Shown in pieces: positions 54,800-64,000 of a DNA stretch of 64,000 nt. How positions within the stretch are numbered: the stretch's first letter is position 1; every line of letters starts with the position of its first letter. The stretch comes from Streptomyces sp. LX-29 (GTDB lineage: Bacteria > Actinomycetota > Actinomycetes > Streptomycetales > Streptomycetaceae). Below the pieces are notes generated by a model. It did no database searches. It saw only the letters and a program-made list of their open reading frames with translations, and was not told where the DNA came from. A program made the translations under genes and the position numbers. Location of the stretch: NCBI RefSeq assembly GCF_029541745.1, contig NZ_CP089746.1:1736001-1800000 (forward strand), in the 5' to 3' direction.

Positions 54800-56329
54800 A
54801 TGACAGATGACTACCTCGCACGCATCGGCAAGCTCATCCGCGACGCGCGGCAGCACCGCGGTTGGACCCAGTCCCAGCTTGCGGAGGCGCTGGGTACCAG
54901 CCAGAGCGCGGTCAACCGCATCGAGCGAGGCAACCAGAACATCAGCCTTGAGATGATCGCCCGCATCGGCGAGGCGCTCGACAGCGAGATCGTGTCTCTC
55001 GGCTACGCCGGCCCGATGCATCTGCGCGTCGTGGGCGGCCGCCGGCTGTCCGGCTCCATCGACGTCAAGACGAGCAAGAACGCCTGCGTGGCGCTGCTGT
55101 GCGCCTCGCTGCTCAACTCCGGCCGTACGACGCTGCGCCGGGTGGCCCGGATCGAAGAGGTCTACCGCATCCTGGAGGTGCTGGGCAGCATCGGCGTCCG
55201 CGCCCGCTGGATCAACGACGGGGCCGACCTGGAGATCACCCCGCCGGCCGAGCTGAACCTCGACGCGATGGACACCGAGGCGGCGCGCCGCACCCGCAGC
55301 GTCATCATGTTCCTGGGTCCGCTGCTGCACCGGATGGACCGCTTCAAGATTCCGTACGCGGGCGGCTGCGACCTGGGCACCCGTACCGTGCAGCCGCATA
55401 TGACGGCCCTTCGGCACTTCGGCCTGGAGGTCACCCCGACCGCCGGCACCTACCACTGCGAGGTCGACCGCTCGGTCTCCCCGACCCGCGCCATCGTGCT
55501 GACCGAGCGCGGCGACACGGTGACCGAGAACGCGCTGCTGGCCGCCGCCCGGCACGACGGCGTCTCCGTCATCCGCAACGCCTCCTCCAACTACATGGTC
55601 CAGGACCTGTGTTTCTTCCTGGAGCAGCTGGGCGTGAAGGTCGAGGGCGTGGGCACCACCACGCTGACCGTGCACGGCGTCGCCCACATCGACCGGGATG
55701 TCGACTACGCGCCCTCGGAGGACCCGGTCGAGGCGATGAGCCTGCTGGCCGCGGCCGTGGTGACCGAGTCGGAGCTGACGATCCGCCGGGTGCCGATCGA
55801 GTTCCTGGAGATCGAGCTGGCCGTGCTGGAGGAGATGGGCCTGGACCACGAGCGCAGCGCGGAGTACGCGGCGGACAACGGCCGCACCCGGCTGATCGAC
55901 CTGACGGTCCGCCCGTCCAAGCTCACCGCCCCGCTGGACAAGATCCACCCGATGCCGTTCCCCGGCATCAACATCGACAACGTCCCGTTCTTCGCCGCGA
56001 TAGCGGCGGCGGCCCAGGGGTCGACGCTGATCCACGACTGGGTCTACGACAACCGGGCCATCTACCTCACCGACCTCAACCGCCTCGGCGCCCGCGTCAA
56101 GCTGCTCGACCCGCACCGCGTCCTCGTCGAGGGCCCCACCCGCTGGCGCTCCGCCGAGATGATGTGCCCGCCCGCCCTGCGCCCCGCGGTGGTGGTGCTG
56201 CTGGCGATGATGGCGGCCGAGGGCACCTCGGTGCTGCGCAACGTGTACGTCATCAACCGCGGCTACGAGGACCTGGCGGAGCGGCTGAACTCGATCGGCG
56301 CGCAGATCGAGACCTTCCGCGACATCTGA
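54800..56329 (+). CDS. XRE-type HTH fused to a MurA-like (EPSP synthase fold) domain
   Basis: The product has 509 residues from ATG 54800, with no ribosome site and a -10 just upstream. Residues about 5-62 are a Cro/C1-type HTH (IGKLIRDARQHRGWTQSQLAEA, then LGTSQSAVNRIERG). Residues about 72-505 are a UDP-GlcNAc enolpyruvyltransferase fold: KTSKNACVALLCASLL (Lys-Asn pair), RSVIMFLGPLL, GGCDLGTRTVQPH with the PEP-binding Cys, PMPFPGINID and INRGYEDLAERLNSIGA. The usual DLRA motif reads ALRP, so the normally conserved Asp is missing. It may be an active MurA paralogue, or a transcription factor using the MurA fold to sense UDP-GlcNAc or PEP. Operator-like palindromes at its own promoter and at acnA/VOC favour regulation. 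Similar proteins exist in other streptomycetes (SCO5998-like, from memory). Confidence 0.85.
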   Translation: MTDDYLARIGKLIRDARQHRGWTQSQLAEALGTSQSAVNRIERGNQNISLEMIARIGEALDSEIVSLGYAGPMHLRVVGGRRLSGSIDVKTSKNACVALLCASLLNSGRTTLRRVARIEEVYRILEVLGSIGVRARWINDGADLEITPPAELNLDAMDTEAARRTRSVIMFLGPLLHRMDRFKIPYAGGCDLGTRTVQPHMTALRHFGLEVTPTAGTYHCEVDRSVSPTRAIVLTERGDTVTENALLAAARHDGVSVIRNASSNYMVQDLCFFLEQLGVKVEGVGTTTLTVHGVAHIDRDVDYAPSEDPVEAMSLLAAAVVTESELTIRRVPIEFLEIELAVLEEMGLDHERSAEYAADNGRTRLIDLTVRPSKLTAPLDKIHPMPFPGINIDNVPFFAAIAAAAQGSTLIHDWVYDNRAIYLTDLNRLGARVKLLDPHRVLVEGPTRWRSAEMMCPPALRPAVVVLLAMMAAEGTSVLRNVYVINRGYEDLAERLNSIGAQIETFRDI

Positions 56330-56343
56330 GCCCCGAGGGAGTG

Positions 56344-56379
56344 GACGGGCCGCCGGGGGAACGGAACCGGCGGCCCGTC
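56344..56379. terminator. terminator between XRE-MurA and ridA-like genes
   Basis: A perfect 13-bp stem (GACGGGCCGCCGG and its complement) with a 10-nt loop lies 15 bp after the stop. Confidence 0.8.
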
Positions 56380-56385
56380 GGCGTA

Positions 56386-56424
56386 CCGGCTTCCGGCTTC
56401 CGGCTTCCGGCTTCCGGCTTCCGG
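56386..56424. repeat. CCGGCTT heptamer microsatellite
   Basis: Five exact tandem copies of CCGGCTT plus a partial sixth abut the stop codon of the leftward RidA gene. Copy number could vary by slippage; being outside both genes it would not shift a frame. Confidence 0.8.
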
Positions 56425-56823
56425 TCAGGGCAGTACGGCGATGCCGTCCAGTTCGACCAGGGCCGCCTGGTCCCACAGGCGGACAACGCCGATGACCGCC
56501 ATCGCCGGGTAGTCGCGGCCCGCCAGTTCGCGCCAGATGTGGCCCAACTCCCGAGCCCGCGCGCGGTAGGCGGCCACGTCGGTGGTGTGGACGGTGAGGC
56601 GGGCCAGATCGGCCGGGGTGCCGCCGGCGGCGGCGAGGGCGGTCAGCAGGTTGGCCAGCGCCTGCCGGAACTGGGCCGTCAGATCGCCCTCGACGACCGT
56701 TCCCCCGGAGTCGAGCGCGGTCTGACCGGCCAGGAAGACCAGGCGGCCGCCGGTGGCGGTGACCGCGTGGCTGAAGCCGGTGGGCGGGGAGAGCTCCGGG
56801 GGGTTGAGCCGGTGCAGGGTCAT
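56425..56823 (-). CDS. RidA-family (YjgF/YER057c) protein
   Basis: The product has 132 residues from ATG 56823, overlapping the acyl-CoA dehydrogenase stop by ATGA. RidA features are GRLVFLAGQTALDSGGTVVEGDL, FRQALANLLTALAAAGGTPADLARLTVHTTDVAAY and the C-terminal MAVIGVVRLWDQAALVELDGIA. The canonical Arg105 position appears as Val-Arg in VVRLW. RidA hydrolyses reactive enamines/imines; cluster-embedded members often act in catabolic routes, for example deaminating aminated intermediates. Coupling to the dehydrogenase suggests a role in the neighbouring aromatic-CoA pathway. Confidence 0.82.
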   Translation of the reverse strand: MTLHRLNPPELSPPTGFSHAVTATGGRLVFLAGQTALDSGGTVVEGDLTAQFRQALANLLTALAAAGGTPADLARLTVHTTDVAAYRARARELGHIWRELAGRDYPAMAVIGVVRLWDQAALVELDGIAVLP

Positions 56824-58178
56824 CGGTAGAGCTCCTTGGCGATGAGGGTGCGCTGCACCTCGGTGGCCCCCTCGTAGATGCGCGGGGCGCGGACCTCGCG
56901 GTAGAGGTGTTCGAGCGGATGGCCGCGGCGCAGCGCGCGGGCGCCGTGGATCTGCACGGCGGCGTCGACCACGTACTGGGCCGTCTCGGTGGCCAGCAGC
57001 TTGGCCATGGCCGAGCGCAGGGCGACGTCGGGCGCACCGGCGTCGTAGCCGGCGGCCGCCGCGTAGACCAGCAGCCGGGCGGCCTCGGTGCGGGTGGCCA
57101 TCTCGGCGAGCCGGTGCGCCACCGACTGGAGGTCCTTCAGCGGGCCGCCGAAGGCGGTGCGGTGCGCGGCGTGGTCCAGCGCGGCGTCCAGCGCGGCCTG
57201 GGCCATGCCGACGGCGAACGCGCCGACGCTGGGGCGCAGCAGGTTGAGGGTGCGCATGGCGAGGCGGAAGCCCTCGCCGGGGGCGCCCAGGACGTCGTCG
57301 GCGCCGACCGGCACCCCGTCGAAGGTGAGCGTGCCGATGGGGTGCGGGCTGAGCATCTCCACCCGCTCCCCCGTCAGCCCGGGGCGATCGGCGGGGACCA
57401 GGAAGGCGGTGACGCCGCGGGAGCGGGCGCCTTCGCCGGTCCGCGCGAAGACGGTGTAGAAGTCCGCGTCGGGGGCGTTGGAGATCCAGCACTTCTCGCC
57501 GGTCAGTCGCCAGCCGCCGCGCCCGCGCGCGGCGGCCGGACGGACCGCTCGGGTGCCCGCCGGGGCCGCGGCCTCGCCCACGGTGGGCGTGGCCGCCGCC
57601 TCGGCCGCGGTGGGCGTGGCCGCCGCCCCGCCCGCGGCCCAGCCGGCCGTACCGGCTTCGTCGGGGGCACCCCGGCCGGACCGGGGACCGTCGCCTGCTC
57701 GGGCCGCCGCGTCGCCCGACTCCCCACCGTCGGCACCGCCGGCCACCCGTACGGCCTCGGCGCGCAGCGACAGGGCCGCCGCGTCGCTGCCCGCTTCCGG
57801 CTCGCTGAGCGCGAAGGCGGCCACGGCGCGGCCGGCGCGGACCGCGGGGAGCCAGCGGGCCCGCTGGGCGGCGGTGCCGGCGAGCACGAGGGGGTGGGCG
57901 CCGAGTCCCTGGAGGGCGAGGGCGGTCTCGGCCTCGGTGCACTCCCGGGCAAGGGACTCCCGCAGCAGACACAGGGTGAGGGCGTGCACCGAGCCGTCCG
58001 CGGGCAACAGTCGGGCCAGGAGGCCGAGTTCGCCGAGCGCCTCGACCAACGGACGGTTGACGCGGCCGGGTTCCGATCGCTCCGCGAGGGGGCGGAGCCG
58101 CTCGGCGGCCAGTGCGCGCAGTTCGCCGCACCAGCGGCGCTGTGCGGGGTCCAGAGCGAAGACCGCGGTGTCCGACAC
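56820..58178 (-). CDS. acyl-CoA dehydrogenase with low-complexity insertion
   Basis: The product has 452 residues from GTG 58178, chosen because GGGAGG lies 6 nt upstream; ATG 58196 is an alternative. Acyl-CoA dehydrogenase landmarks are FALSEPEAGSDAAAL, GEKCWISNAPDAD, RTAFGGPLKDLQSVAHRLAEMA and the C-terminal IYEGATEVQRTLIAKELY with the catalytic-base Glu. About 75 residues (about 145-220), rich in Ala, Gly and Pro and containing two AAATPT units, are inserted between the flavin-binding strand and GEKCWISN. The DNA there is a tandem repeat around 57575-57626. The insert probably loops out at the surface. With the adjacent ligase and monooxygenase it likely handles a dearomatised CoA thioester. 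Confidence 0.85.
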   Translation of the reverse strand: MSDTAVFALDPAQRRWCGELRALAAERLRPLAERSEPGRVNRPLVEALGELGLLARLLPADGSVHALTLCLLRESLARECTEAETALALQGLGAHPLVLAGTAAQRARWLPAVRAGRAVAAFALSEPEAGSDAAALSLRAEAVRVAGGADGGESGDAAARAGDGPRSGRGAPDEAGTAGWAAGGAAATPTAAEAAATPTVGEAAAPAGTRAVRPAAARGRGGWRLTGEKCWISNAPDADFYTVFARTGEGARSRGVTAFLVPADRPGLTGERVEMLSPHPIGTLTFDGVPVGADDVLGAPGEGFRLAMRTLNLLRPSVGAFAVGMAQAALDAALDHAAHRTAFGGPLKDLQSVAHRLAEMATRTEAARLLVYAAAAGYDAGAPDVALRSAMAKLLATETAQYVVDAAVQIHGARALRRGHPLEHLYREVRAPRIYEGATEVQRTLIAKELYR

Positions 58179-58315
58179 GGGCGCCCTCCCTGTCATCCGT
58201 CCGCGCCGAGTATCGCGGACCGTTGACTGCCGTCATCAACACGTTACGCTGAGGGAGCGGCTTCGCGGCAGATGCACGGCTCGGTGAACGGCCCGGCAGA
58301 GGAGGCGCGTCAGCG

Positions 58316-59947
58316 ATGGAGCTCATGCCGTCCGCGCACGTCGACACCTTCGCCCGGGACCGGCTGCCGCCCGCCGCCGAGTGGCCGCGGCTGCTGCCGA
58401 TCGCCCCGGGCCACCGCTACCCCGACCGGCTCAACTGCGGGTCCGAGCTGCTGGACCGCACCACCCTGGAGTTCGGCCCACACCGCCCCGCGCTGCGGGA
58501 CGCCGCCGGTCAGGTGTGGTCCTACGGCGAACTGCGGTCCCACGTGGACCGGATCGCCCATGTCCTCACCGAGGACCTGGGCGTGGTCCCCGGCAACCGG
58601 GTGCTGCTGCGCGGCCCCGGCTCGCCCTGGTTGGCCGCCTGCTGGCTGGCCGTCATGAAGGCGGGCGCGATAGCGGTGACCGTGCTGGCCGCGCACCGCG
58701 CGGCGGAGCTGGCCACCGTCTGCGCGCTGGCGCGCGTGCGGCACGCGCTGTGCGCGGCGGGCTGCGCGGACGAACTGGCGCGCGCCGCCGTGCCGGGGCT
58801 GCGCACCGCCGAGTTCGGCGGGCGACGCGCCGACGACCTGCTGCGGCTGGCGGCGGCCAAGCCCGCCGGGTACCCGGCCGTGGCGACCTCCGCCGATGAC
58901 GTGGCGCTGATCGCCTTCACCTCGGGCACCACCGGCAAGCCGAAGGGCTGTGTCCACTTCCACCGTGACGTTCTCGCCATCGCCGACACCTTCTCGGCAC
59001 AGGTGCTCCGGCCCCGTCCCGACGATGTGTTCGCCGGCAGCCCGCCCTTGGGGTTCACCTTCGGCCTGGGCGGTCTGGTGGTCTTCCCGCTGCGCGCCGG
59101 CGCCTCGGCGCTGCTGACGGAGTGGCACGGGCCGGCGCGACTGCTGGACGACATCGGGCGCCACCGCGTCTCCGTGCTGTTCACCGCGCCCACCGCCTAC
59201 CGCGCGATGCTCGCCCGGCTGGGCTCGTACGACGTCTCCAGCCTGCGCCGCTGCGTGTCCGCCGGGGAGAACCTGCCGGCCGCCACCTGGCACGCCTGGC
59301 ACGCCGCCACCGGGCTGCGGATCATCAACGGCATCGGGGCGACCGAGCTGCTGCACATCTTCATCTCCGCCGCCGACGAGGCGATACGGCCGGGCACCAC
59401 CGGCGTCCCGGTCCCCGGCTACCAGGCGCGGGTGGTGGACGCCGAGGGCCGGCCGGTGCCGGACGGTACTCCGGGGCTGCTGGCGGTGCGCGGGCCGACC
59501 GGCTGCCGCTATCTGGCCGACGCCCGCCAGCGCGCGTACGTACGGGAGGGCTGGAACCTCACCGGGGACACCTACGTCCGCGATCAGGACGGCTACTTCC
59601 GCTTCGTCGCCCGCGCCGACGACATGATCATCTCGGCCGGGCACAACATCGCCGGGCCCGAGGTGGAGGAGGCGCTGCTGCGCCACCCCGACGTGCTGGA
59701 GGCCGCCGTCACCGGTCGCCCGGACGAGCGGCGCGGCGCGATCGTGGTCGCCCATGTGGTGCTCCGGCCCGGCGTCCCACGGAGGGATGACACCGTGGCG
59801 GCCCTGAAGGAGTTCACCAGATCGGAGCTGGCCGGCTACAAGTGCCCGCGCGACATCGTCTTCGTGGAAGCGCTCCCACGCACACCCACCGGCAAAGTGC
59901 AGCGCTTCCGACTCCGCGACGGCGCTTTACAGTTACCGCGTGAGTGA
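58316..59947 (+). CDS. benzoate / 2-aminobenzoate-type CoA ligase
   Basis: The product has 543 residues; ATG 58316 lies 11 nt after GGAGG. It is an AMP-forming adenylating enzyme: the P-loop IAFTSGTTGKPKGCVH, NGIGATELLHIF, the hinge region TGDTYVRDQDGYFRFVARADDMI and the catalytic Lys in PTGKVQRF are visible. N-terminal LNCGSELLD and the overall length match benzoate-CoA ligase family proteins. It should activate benzoate, anthranilate or salicylate to its CoA thioester. Two TTA leucine codons occur at positions 538 and 540, just before the stop and at the overlap with the PaaX-like gene. Translation may depend on bldA tRNA. Confidence 0.88.
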   Translation: MELMPSAHVDTFARDRLPPAAEWPRLLPIAPGHRYPDRLNCGSELLDRTTLEFGPHRPALRDAAGQVWSYGELRSHVDRIAHVLTEDLGVVPGNRVLLRGPGSPWLAACWLAVMKAGAIAVTVLAAHRAAELATVCALARVRHALCAAGCADELARAAVPGLRTAEFGGRRADDLLRLAAAKPAGYPAVATSADDVALIAFTSGTTGKPKGCVHFHRDVLAIADTFSAQVLRPRPDDVFAGSPPLGFTFGLGGLVVFPLRAGASALLTEWHGPARLLDDIGRHRVSVLFTAPTAYRAMLARLGSYDVSSLRRCVSAGENLPAATWHAWHAATGLRIINGIGATELLHIFISAADEAIRPGTTGVPVPGYQARVVDAEGRPVPDGTPGLLAVRGPTGCRYLADARQRAYVREGWNLTGDTYVRDQDGYFRFVARADDMIISAGHNIAGPEVEEALLRHPDVLEAAVTGRPDERRGAIVVAHVVLRPGVPRRDDTVAALKEFTRSELAGYKCPRDIVFVEALPRTPTGKVQRFRLRDGALQLPRE

Positions 59948-60767
59948 CCACCACGCCCCCCGCTCGCTGATCGTCACCTTCTACGGCGCGTACGGGCGCG
60001 GGACAGTCGGCCGACCGGCCGGTCCCGTGCCGGTGGCCGCCCTGATCCGGCTGCTGGGCTCGGTCGGCGTCGACCCGCCCTCGGTGCGTTCCGCCGTCTC
60101 CCGGCTCAAGCGGCGCGGCCTGCTGCTCCCCGACCGCACGGCCTCCGGCGCCGCCGCCTACGGGCTGTCGGACGCCGCCCGCCAGTTGCTGGACGACGGC
60201 GACCGGCGCATCTACGGCCGGCCCGCCGCCCGCTCCCGCGGCGGGTGGCTGCTGGCCGTCTTCTCGGTCCCCGAGGAGGAGCGGCACAAGCGCCATCTGC
60301 TCCGCTCCCGGCTTTCCCGGCTCGGTTTCGGCACCGCCGCGCCGGGCGTGTGGATCGCCCCCGCCCACCTCTACGACGAGACCCGGCACACCCTGGAGCG
60401 GCTGCAACTCTCCCCCTACGTCGACCTCTTCCGCGGCGCCCACGCCGGCTTCGAGCCGACCGCGCACGCGGTGAGCCGCTGGTGGGACCTGGGCCGACTG
60501 GCCGCCCTGCACCACTCCTTCCTGGACGTCCACGAGCCGGTGCTGCGCCACTGGTCACGGCGGCGCAGCGCGGATCCGCAGCAGGCCTACCGCGACTATC
60601 TGCTGGCGCTGGACTCCTGGCGCCGGCTGCCCTACGCGGACCCCGGGCTGCCGTCCGCGCTGCTGCCCGCCGACTGGCCGGGGCTGAGGGCGGCGCGGGT
60701 CTTCACCGCCCTGCACGCCCGGCTGCGGGACGTGGGCGCCCGCTACGCCGAGGCGCATCTGCACTGA
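59940..60767 (+). CDS. PaaX-family transcriptional regulator
   Basis: The product has 275 residues from GTG 59940, overlapping the ligase gene by 8 nt. The N-terminal winged HTH ([13 protein letters not shown] to [18 protein letters not shown]), the central ferredoxin-like part ([40 protein letters not shown]) and a C-terminal helical domain ([28 protein letters not shown]) match PaaX repressors. PaaX proteins sense aryl-CoA thioesters (phenylacetyl-CoA in the prototype). Here it probably responds to the product of the overlapping ligase gene and controls the aromatic-CoA cluster. Confidence 0.88.
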   Translation: MSDHHAPRSLIVTFYGAYGRGTVGRPAGPVPVAALIRLLGSVGVDPPSVRSAVSRLKRRGLLLPDRTASGAAAYGLSDAARQLLDDGDRRIYGRPAARSRGGWLLAVFSVPEEERHKRHLLRSRLSRLGFGTAAPGVWIAPAHLYDETRHTLERLQLSPYVDLFRGAHAGFEPTAHAVSRWWDLGRLAALHHSFLDVHEPVLRHWSRRRSADPQQAYRDYLLALDSWRRLPYADPGLPSALLPADWPGLRAARVFTALHARLRDVGARYAEAHLH

Positions 60768-60917
60768 CCCGCGCGACCCGATCGATCGGCCGCCCGCGTG
60801 GCACGCCTCGCCGCCTGGCGACCCGCGACGACGTACGGTTACCAGGAGGTTACTCCGCGCAGCACTGGGGGTCGGCGCCCGCCGGCCCCGCTGCCTGGAC
60901 GGACAGGAGACGAAGCA

Positions 60918-62111
<1,194 letters not shown>

Positions 62112-62236
62112 CCCGCCGCCTGCTGCGACGGCGCACGGCGGCGGGGAGACCGGCAGGGGGCGGGGCGAGGACCCGGGCGACGGCCAGAGGACCCTGGAGC
62201 CGCCACCGGGGACGTGCCCCGCTCCCCGCCGACACC
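62112..62236. terminator. tuf terminator region
   Basis: The stem CCCGCCGCC (62112-62120) / GGCGGCGGG (62137-62145) starts at the tuf stop. Further GC-rich inverted repeats lie up to the convergent monooxygenase gene. No gene present. Confidence 0.6.
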
Positions 62237-64000
62237 CTAGCGGCCGGGGCGCGCATCCAGCGCGAGGCGCGGCCTGGGCGCGTCCGTACGCCCCCCGGGC
62301 GGCTTGCGACTGCCCGCCCGGTACTGCACCGGCCAGGGCGCTCCGGGCCCCTCGTACCCCTGCTCGGCCGCGGCGTGCAGGGTCCAGTGCGGGTCGTACA
62401 GGTGCGGCCGGCCCAGGGCGCACAGGTCGGCCCGGCCGGCCAGGACGAGGGAGTTGACGTCGTCCCAGGAGGAGATGGCGCCGACCGCGATCACCGGCAC
62501 GCCCAGCTCGTTGCGGATCCGGTCGGCATAGGGGGTCTGGTAGGAACGGCCGAAGCGGGGGCGCTCGTCGGCCACCACCTGCCCGGTGGAGACGTCGACG
62601 GCGTCGGCGCCGTGGGCGGCGAACGCGGCCGCGATGGCGACCGCGTCCTCGACGGTCACCCCGCCCGGCGCCCAGTCGGTCGCCGAGATGCGGACCGTCA
62701 TCGGGCGGTCGTGCGGCCACACCGCGCGCACCGCGTCGAAGACCTCCAGCGGATAGCGCAGTCGGGCGGCGGGGCTGCCGCCGTAGCCGTCGGTGCGCCG
62801 GTTGGTCAGCGGGGACAGGAAGCCGGACAGCAGATATCCGTGCGCGCAGTGCAGCTCCAGCAGGTCGAACCCGGCGCGGGCGGCGCGCCGGGCCGCCCGG
62901 GTGAACTGCCCGCGGATCGTCGCGAGCCCGGCGGCGTCCAGGGCGCGCGGCACCTGGCTCCGGCCGGGCCGGTAGGGCAGCGCGGACGGGGCCACCACGG
63001 GCCAGTTCCCCGCCGGCAACGGCTCGTCGATCCCCTCCCACATCAGCCGGGTGGAGCCCTTGCGGCCGCTGTGGCCGAGCTGCACCCCGATCGCCGCCCC
63101 CGGGGAGCACGCGTGCACGAAGTCGGTGACACGGCGCCAGGCCGCCTCGTGCTCGGGGGCGTACAGCCCCGTACATCCCGGGGTGATGCGGCCCTCGGGG
63201 CTCACGCAGACCATCTCGGTCATCACCAGGCCCGCGCCGCCCAGCGCTCGGGCGCCGAGGTGGACCAGGTGGAACTCGCCGGGCGTGCCGTCGACGGCGG
63301 AGTACATGTCCATGGGGGAGACCACCACCCGGTTGCGCAGCTCGAGACCGCGCAGCCGGAAGGGGGTGAACATCGGCGGGGTGCCCTGGGGCACGCGCGC
63401 CTCCCGCTCGACCGCCGCGACGAACGCCGCGTCCCGCAGCCGCAGGTTGCCGTGGGTGACCCGGCGGCTGCGGGTGAGCAGGTTGAAGGCGAACTGGCGG
63501 GGCGGCTGGTCGAGGTAGTGGGGCAGCTCCTCGAACCACTCCAGGCTGGCCCGGGCCGCCCGCTGGACGGACTCCACCACCGGCCGCCGCTCCGCCTCGT
63601 ACGCCGCCAGCGCCTCCTCGACCGTCGACCGCTCGCTCAAGGCGGCGGCGAGCGCCAGCGCGTCCTCCACGGCCAGCTTGGTGCCCGATCCGATGGAGAA
63701 ATGCGCGGTGTGCGCGGCGTCTCCCAGCAGCACGGTGTTCCCGTGCGACCAGCGCTCGTTGCCGACGGTACGGAAGGCGGTCCACCGCGAGCGGTTGCCG
63801 CGCAGCGGACGGCCCGCCAGGGCATGGGCGAACAGCGCCGCGCACCGCTCGACGGACTCGGCGTCGGTGCATCGGTCCAGCCCGGCGCCACGCCACACCT
63901 CCTCGCGCATCTCGACGATGACGGTGCTGGCCCCGCGGCCGGGCGACGGGCGGGCGTACGGATAGCCGTGCAGCTGCACCACGCCGTGGGCGGTCTCGGC
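62237..64000 (-). CDS. flavin monooxygenase fused to old-yellow-enzyme domain (salicylyl-CoA 5-hydroxylase / 2-aminobenzoyl-CoA monooxygenase-like), N-terminus cut off
   Basis: 587 codons are visible and the frame is open to base 64000, so perhaps 170-190 N-terminal residues including the first FAD motif lie outside. The visible part begins [18 protein letters not shown]. It contains the second flavin motif of aromatic hydroxylases ([20 protein letters not shown]) to about residue 190. An NADH:flavin oxidoreductase (OYE) domain follows: [59 protein letters not shown] and [12 protein letters not shown]. The architecture is that of 2-aminobenzoyl-CoA monooxygenase/reductase and of salicylyl-CoA 5-hydroxylase. 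With the aryl-CoA ligase, acyl-CoA dehydrogenase and RidA, it would hydroxylate (and perhaps hydrogenate) the ring of an aryl-CoA. Confidence 0.85.
   Translation of the reverse strand, partial: AETAHGVVQLHGYPYARPSPGRGASTVIVEMREEVWRGAGLDRCTDAESVERCAALFAHALAGRPLRGNRSRWTAFRTVGNERWSHGNTVLLGDAAHTAHFSIGSGTKLAVEDALALAAALSERSTVEEALAAYEAERRPVVESVQRAARASLEWFEELPHYLDQPPRQFAFNLLTRSRRVTHGNLRLRDAAFVAAVEREARVPQGTPPMFTPFRLRGLELRNRVVVSPMDMYSAVDGTPGEFHLVHLGARALGGAGLVMTEMVCVSPEGRITPGCTGLYAPEHEAAWRRVTDFVHACSPGAAIGVQLGHSGRKGSTRLMWEGIDEPLPAGNWPVVAPSALPYRPGRSQVPRALDAAGLATIRGQFTRAARRAARAGFDLLELHCAHGYLLSGFLSPLTNRRTDGYGGSPAARLRYPLEVFDAVRAVWPHDRPMTVRISATDWAPGGVTVEDAVAIAAAFAAHGADAVDVSTGQVVADERPRFGRSYQTPYADRIRNELGVPVIAVGAISSWDDVNSLVLAGRADLCALGRPHLYDPHWTLHAAAEQGYEGPGAPWPVQYRAGSRKPPGGRTDAPRPRLALDARPGR

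Overview
The window is chromosomal DNA of a Streptomyces-type actinomycete. GC content is very high, GTG starts are frequent, TTA codons are almost absent, and the gene set and order resemble, from memory, the S. coelicolor segment around SCO5998-SCO6045 (aconitase, NgcEFG, Rok7B7/XylFGH, Dxs, HemE, FadAB, HemG/HemQ). No database was consulted. The left and right edges cut one gene each. I saw no rRNA, tRNA, CRISPR array, insertion sequence or phage gene.

1-10.5 kb: a truncated release-factor-like gene, a secreted deacetylase-like protein, a penicillin-binding protein whose transpeptidase SxxK motif has been lost, then the least understood part of the window. That part is a DUF692/MNIO iron oxygenase fused to its usual partner domain, 4 bp ahead of a membrane protein (TIGR04222-like) with a Gly/Cys-rich C-terminal tail, and a second TIGR04222 paralogue. 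A secreted tripeptidyl-peptidase-like hydrolase follows.

10.5-30.5 kb: heme genes (hemQ, hemG/cgoX and, further on, hemE, fitting the coproporphyrin-dependent route), a DUF4349 lipoprotein, a thiolase with 4-hydroxybenzoate hydroxylase and a CoA-disulfide-reductase-like flavoprotein, the fadA-fadB beta-oxidation pair, RNase D, a LuxR-type response regulator, a DUF3000 protein, a propeller-like protein, a YacP/NYN protein and an amino-acid permease. A 1 kb gene-poor gap (24.3-25.4 kb) holds two kinds of direct repeat.

30.5-42.1 kb: dxs, then sugar uptake: xylFGH (xylose), rok7B7 and ngcEFG (GlcNAc/chito-oligosaccharides). Candidate operators for Rok7B7 and DasR lie in front of xylF and ngcE.

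42.1-50.3 kb: secreted proteins. These are a small lipoprotein, a 1302-residue GH92 alpha-mannosidase-like enzyme behind a perfect LacI-type palindrome, and three tandem FG-GAP/VCBS exoproteins, each followed by its own hairpin terminator.

50.3-56.4 kb: aconitase, a VOC protein, a LysR regulator and an XRE-HTH::MurA-like fusion protein. The fusion gene's promoter and the acnA/VOC intergenic region share an ATCTC-N6-GAGATA palindrome, which suggests one regulator acts on both.

56.4-64 kb: an aromatic-acid CoA cluster (RidA, acyl-CoA dehydrogenase, benzoate/2-aminobenzoate-type CoA ligase, PaaX-like regulator, and a truncated flavin monooxygenase/old-yellow-enzyme fusion). A stand-alone EF-Tu gene sits inside it.
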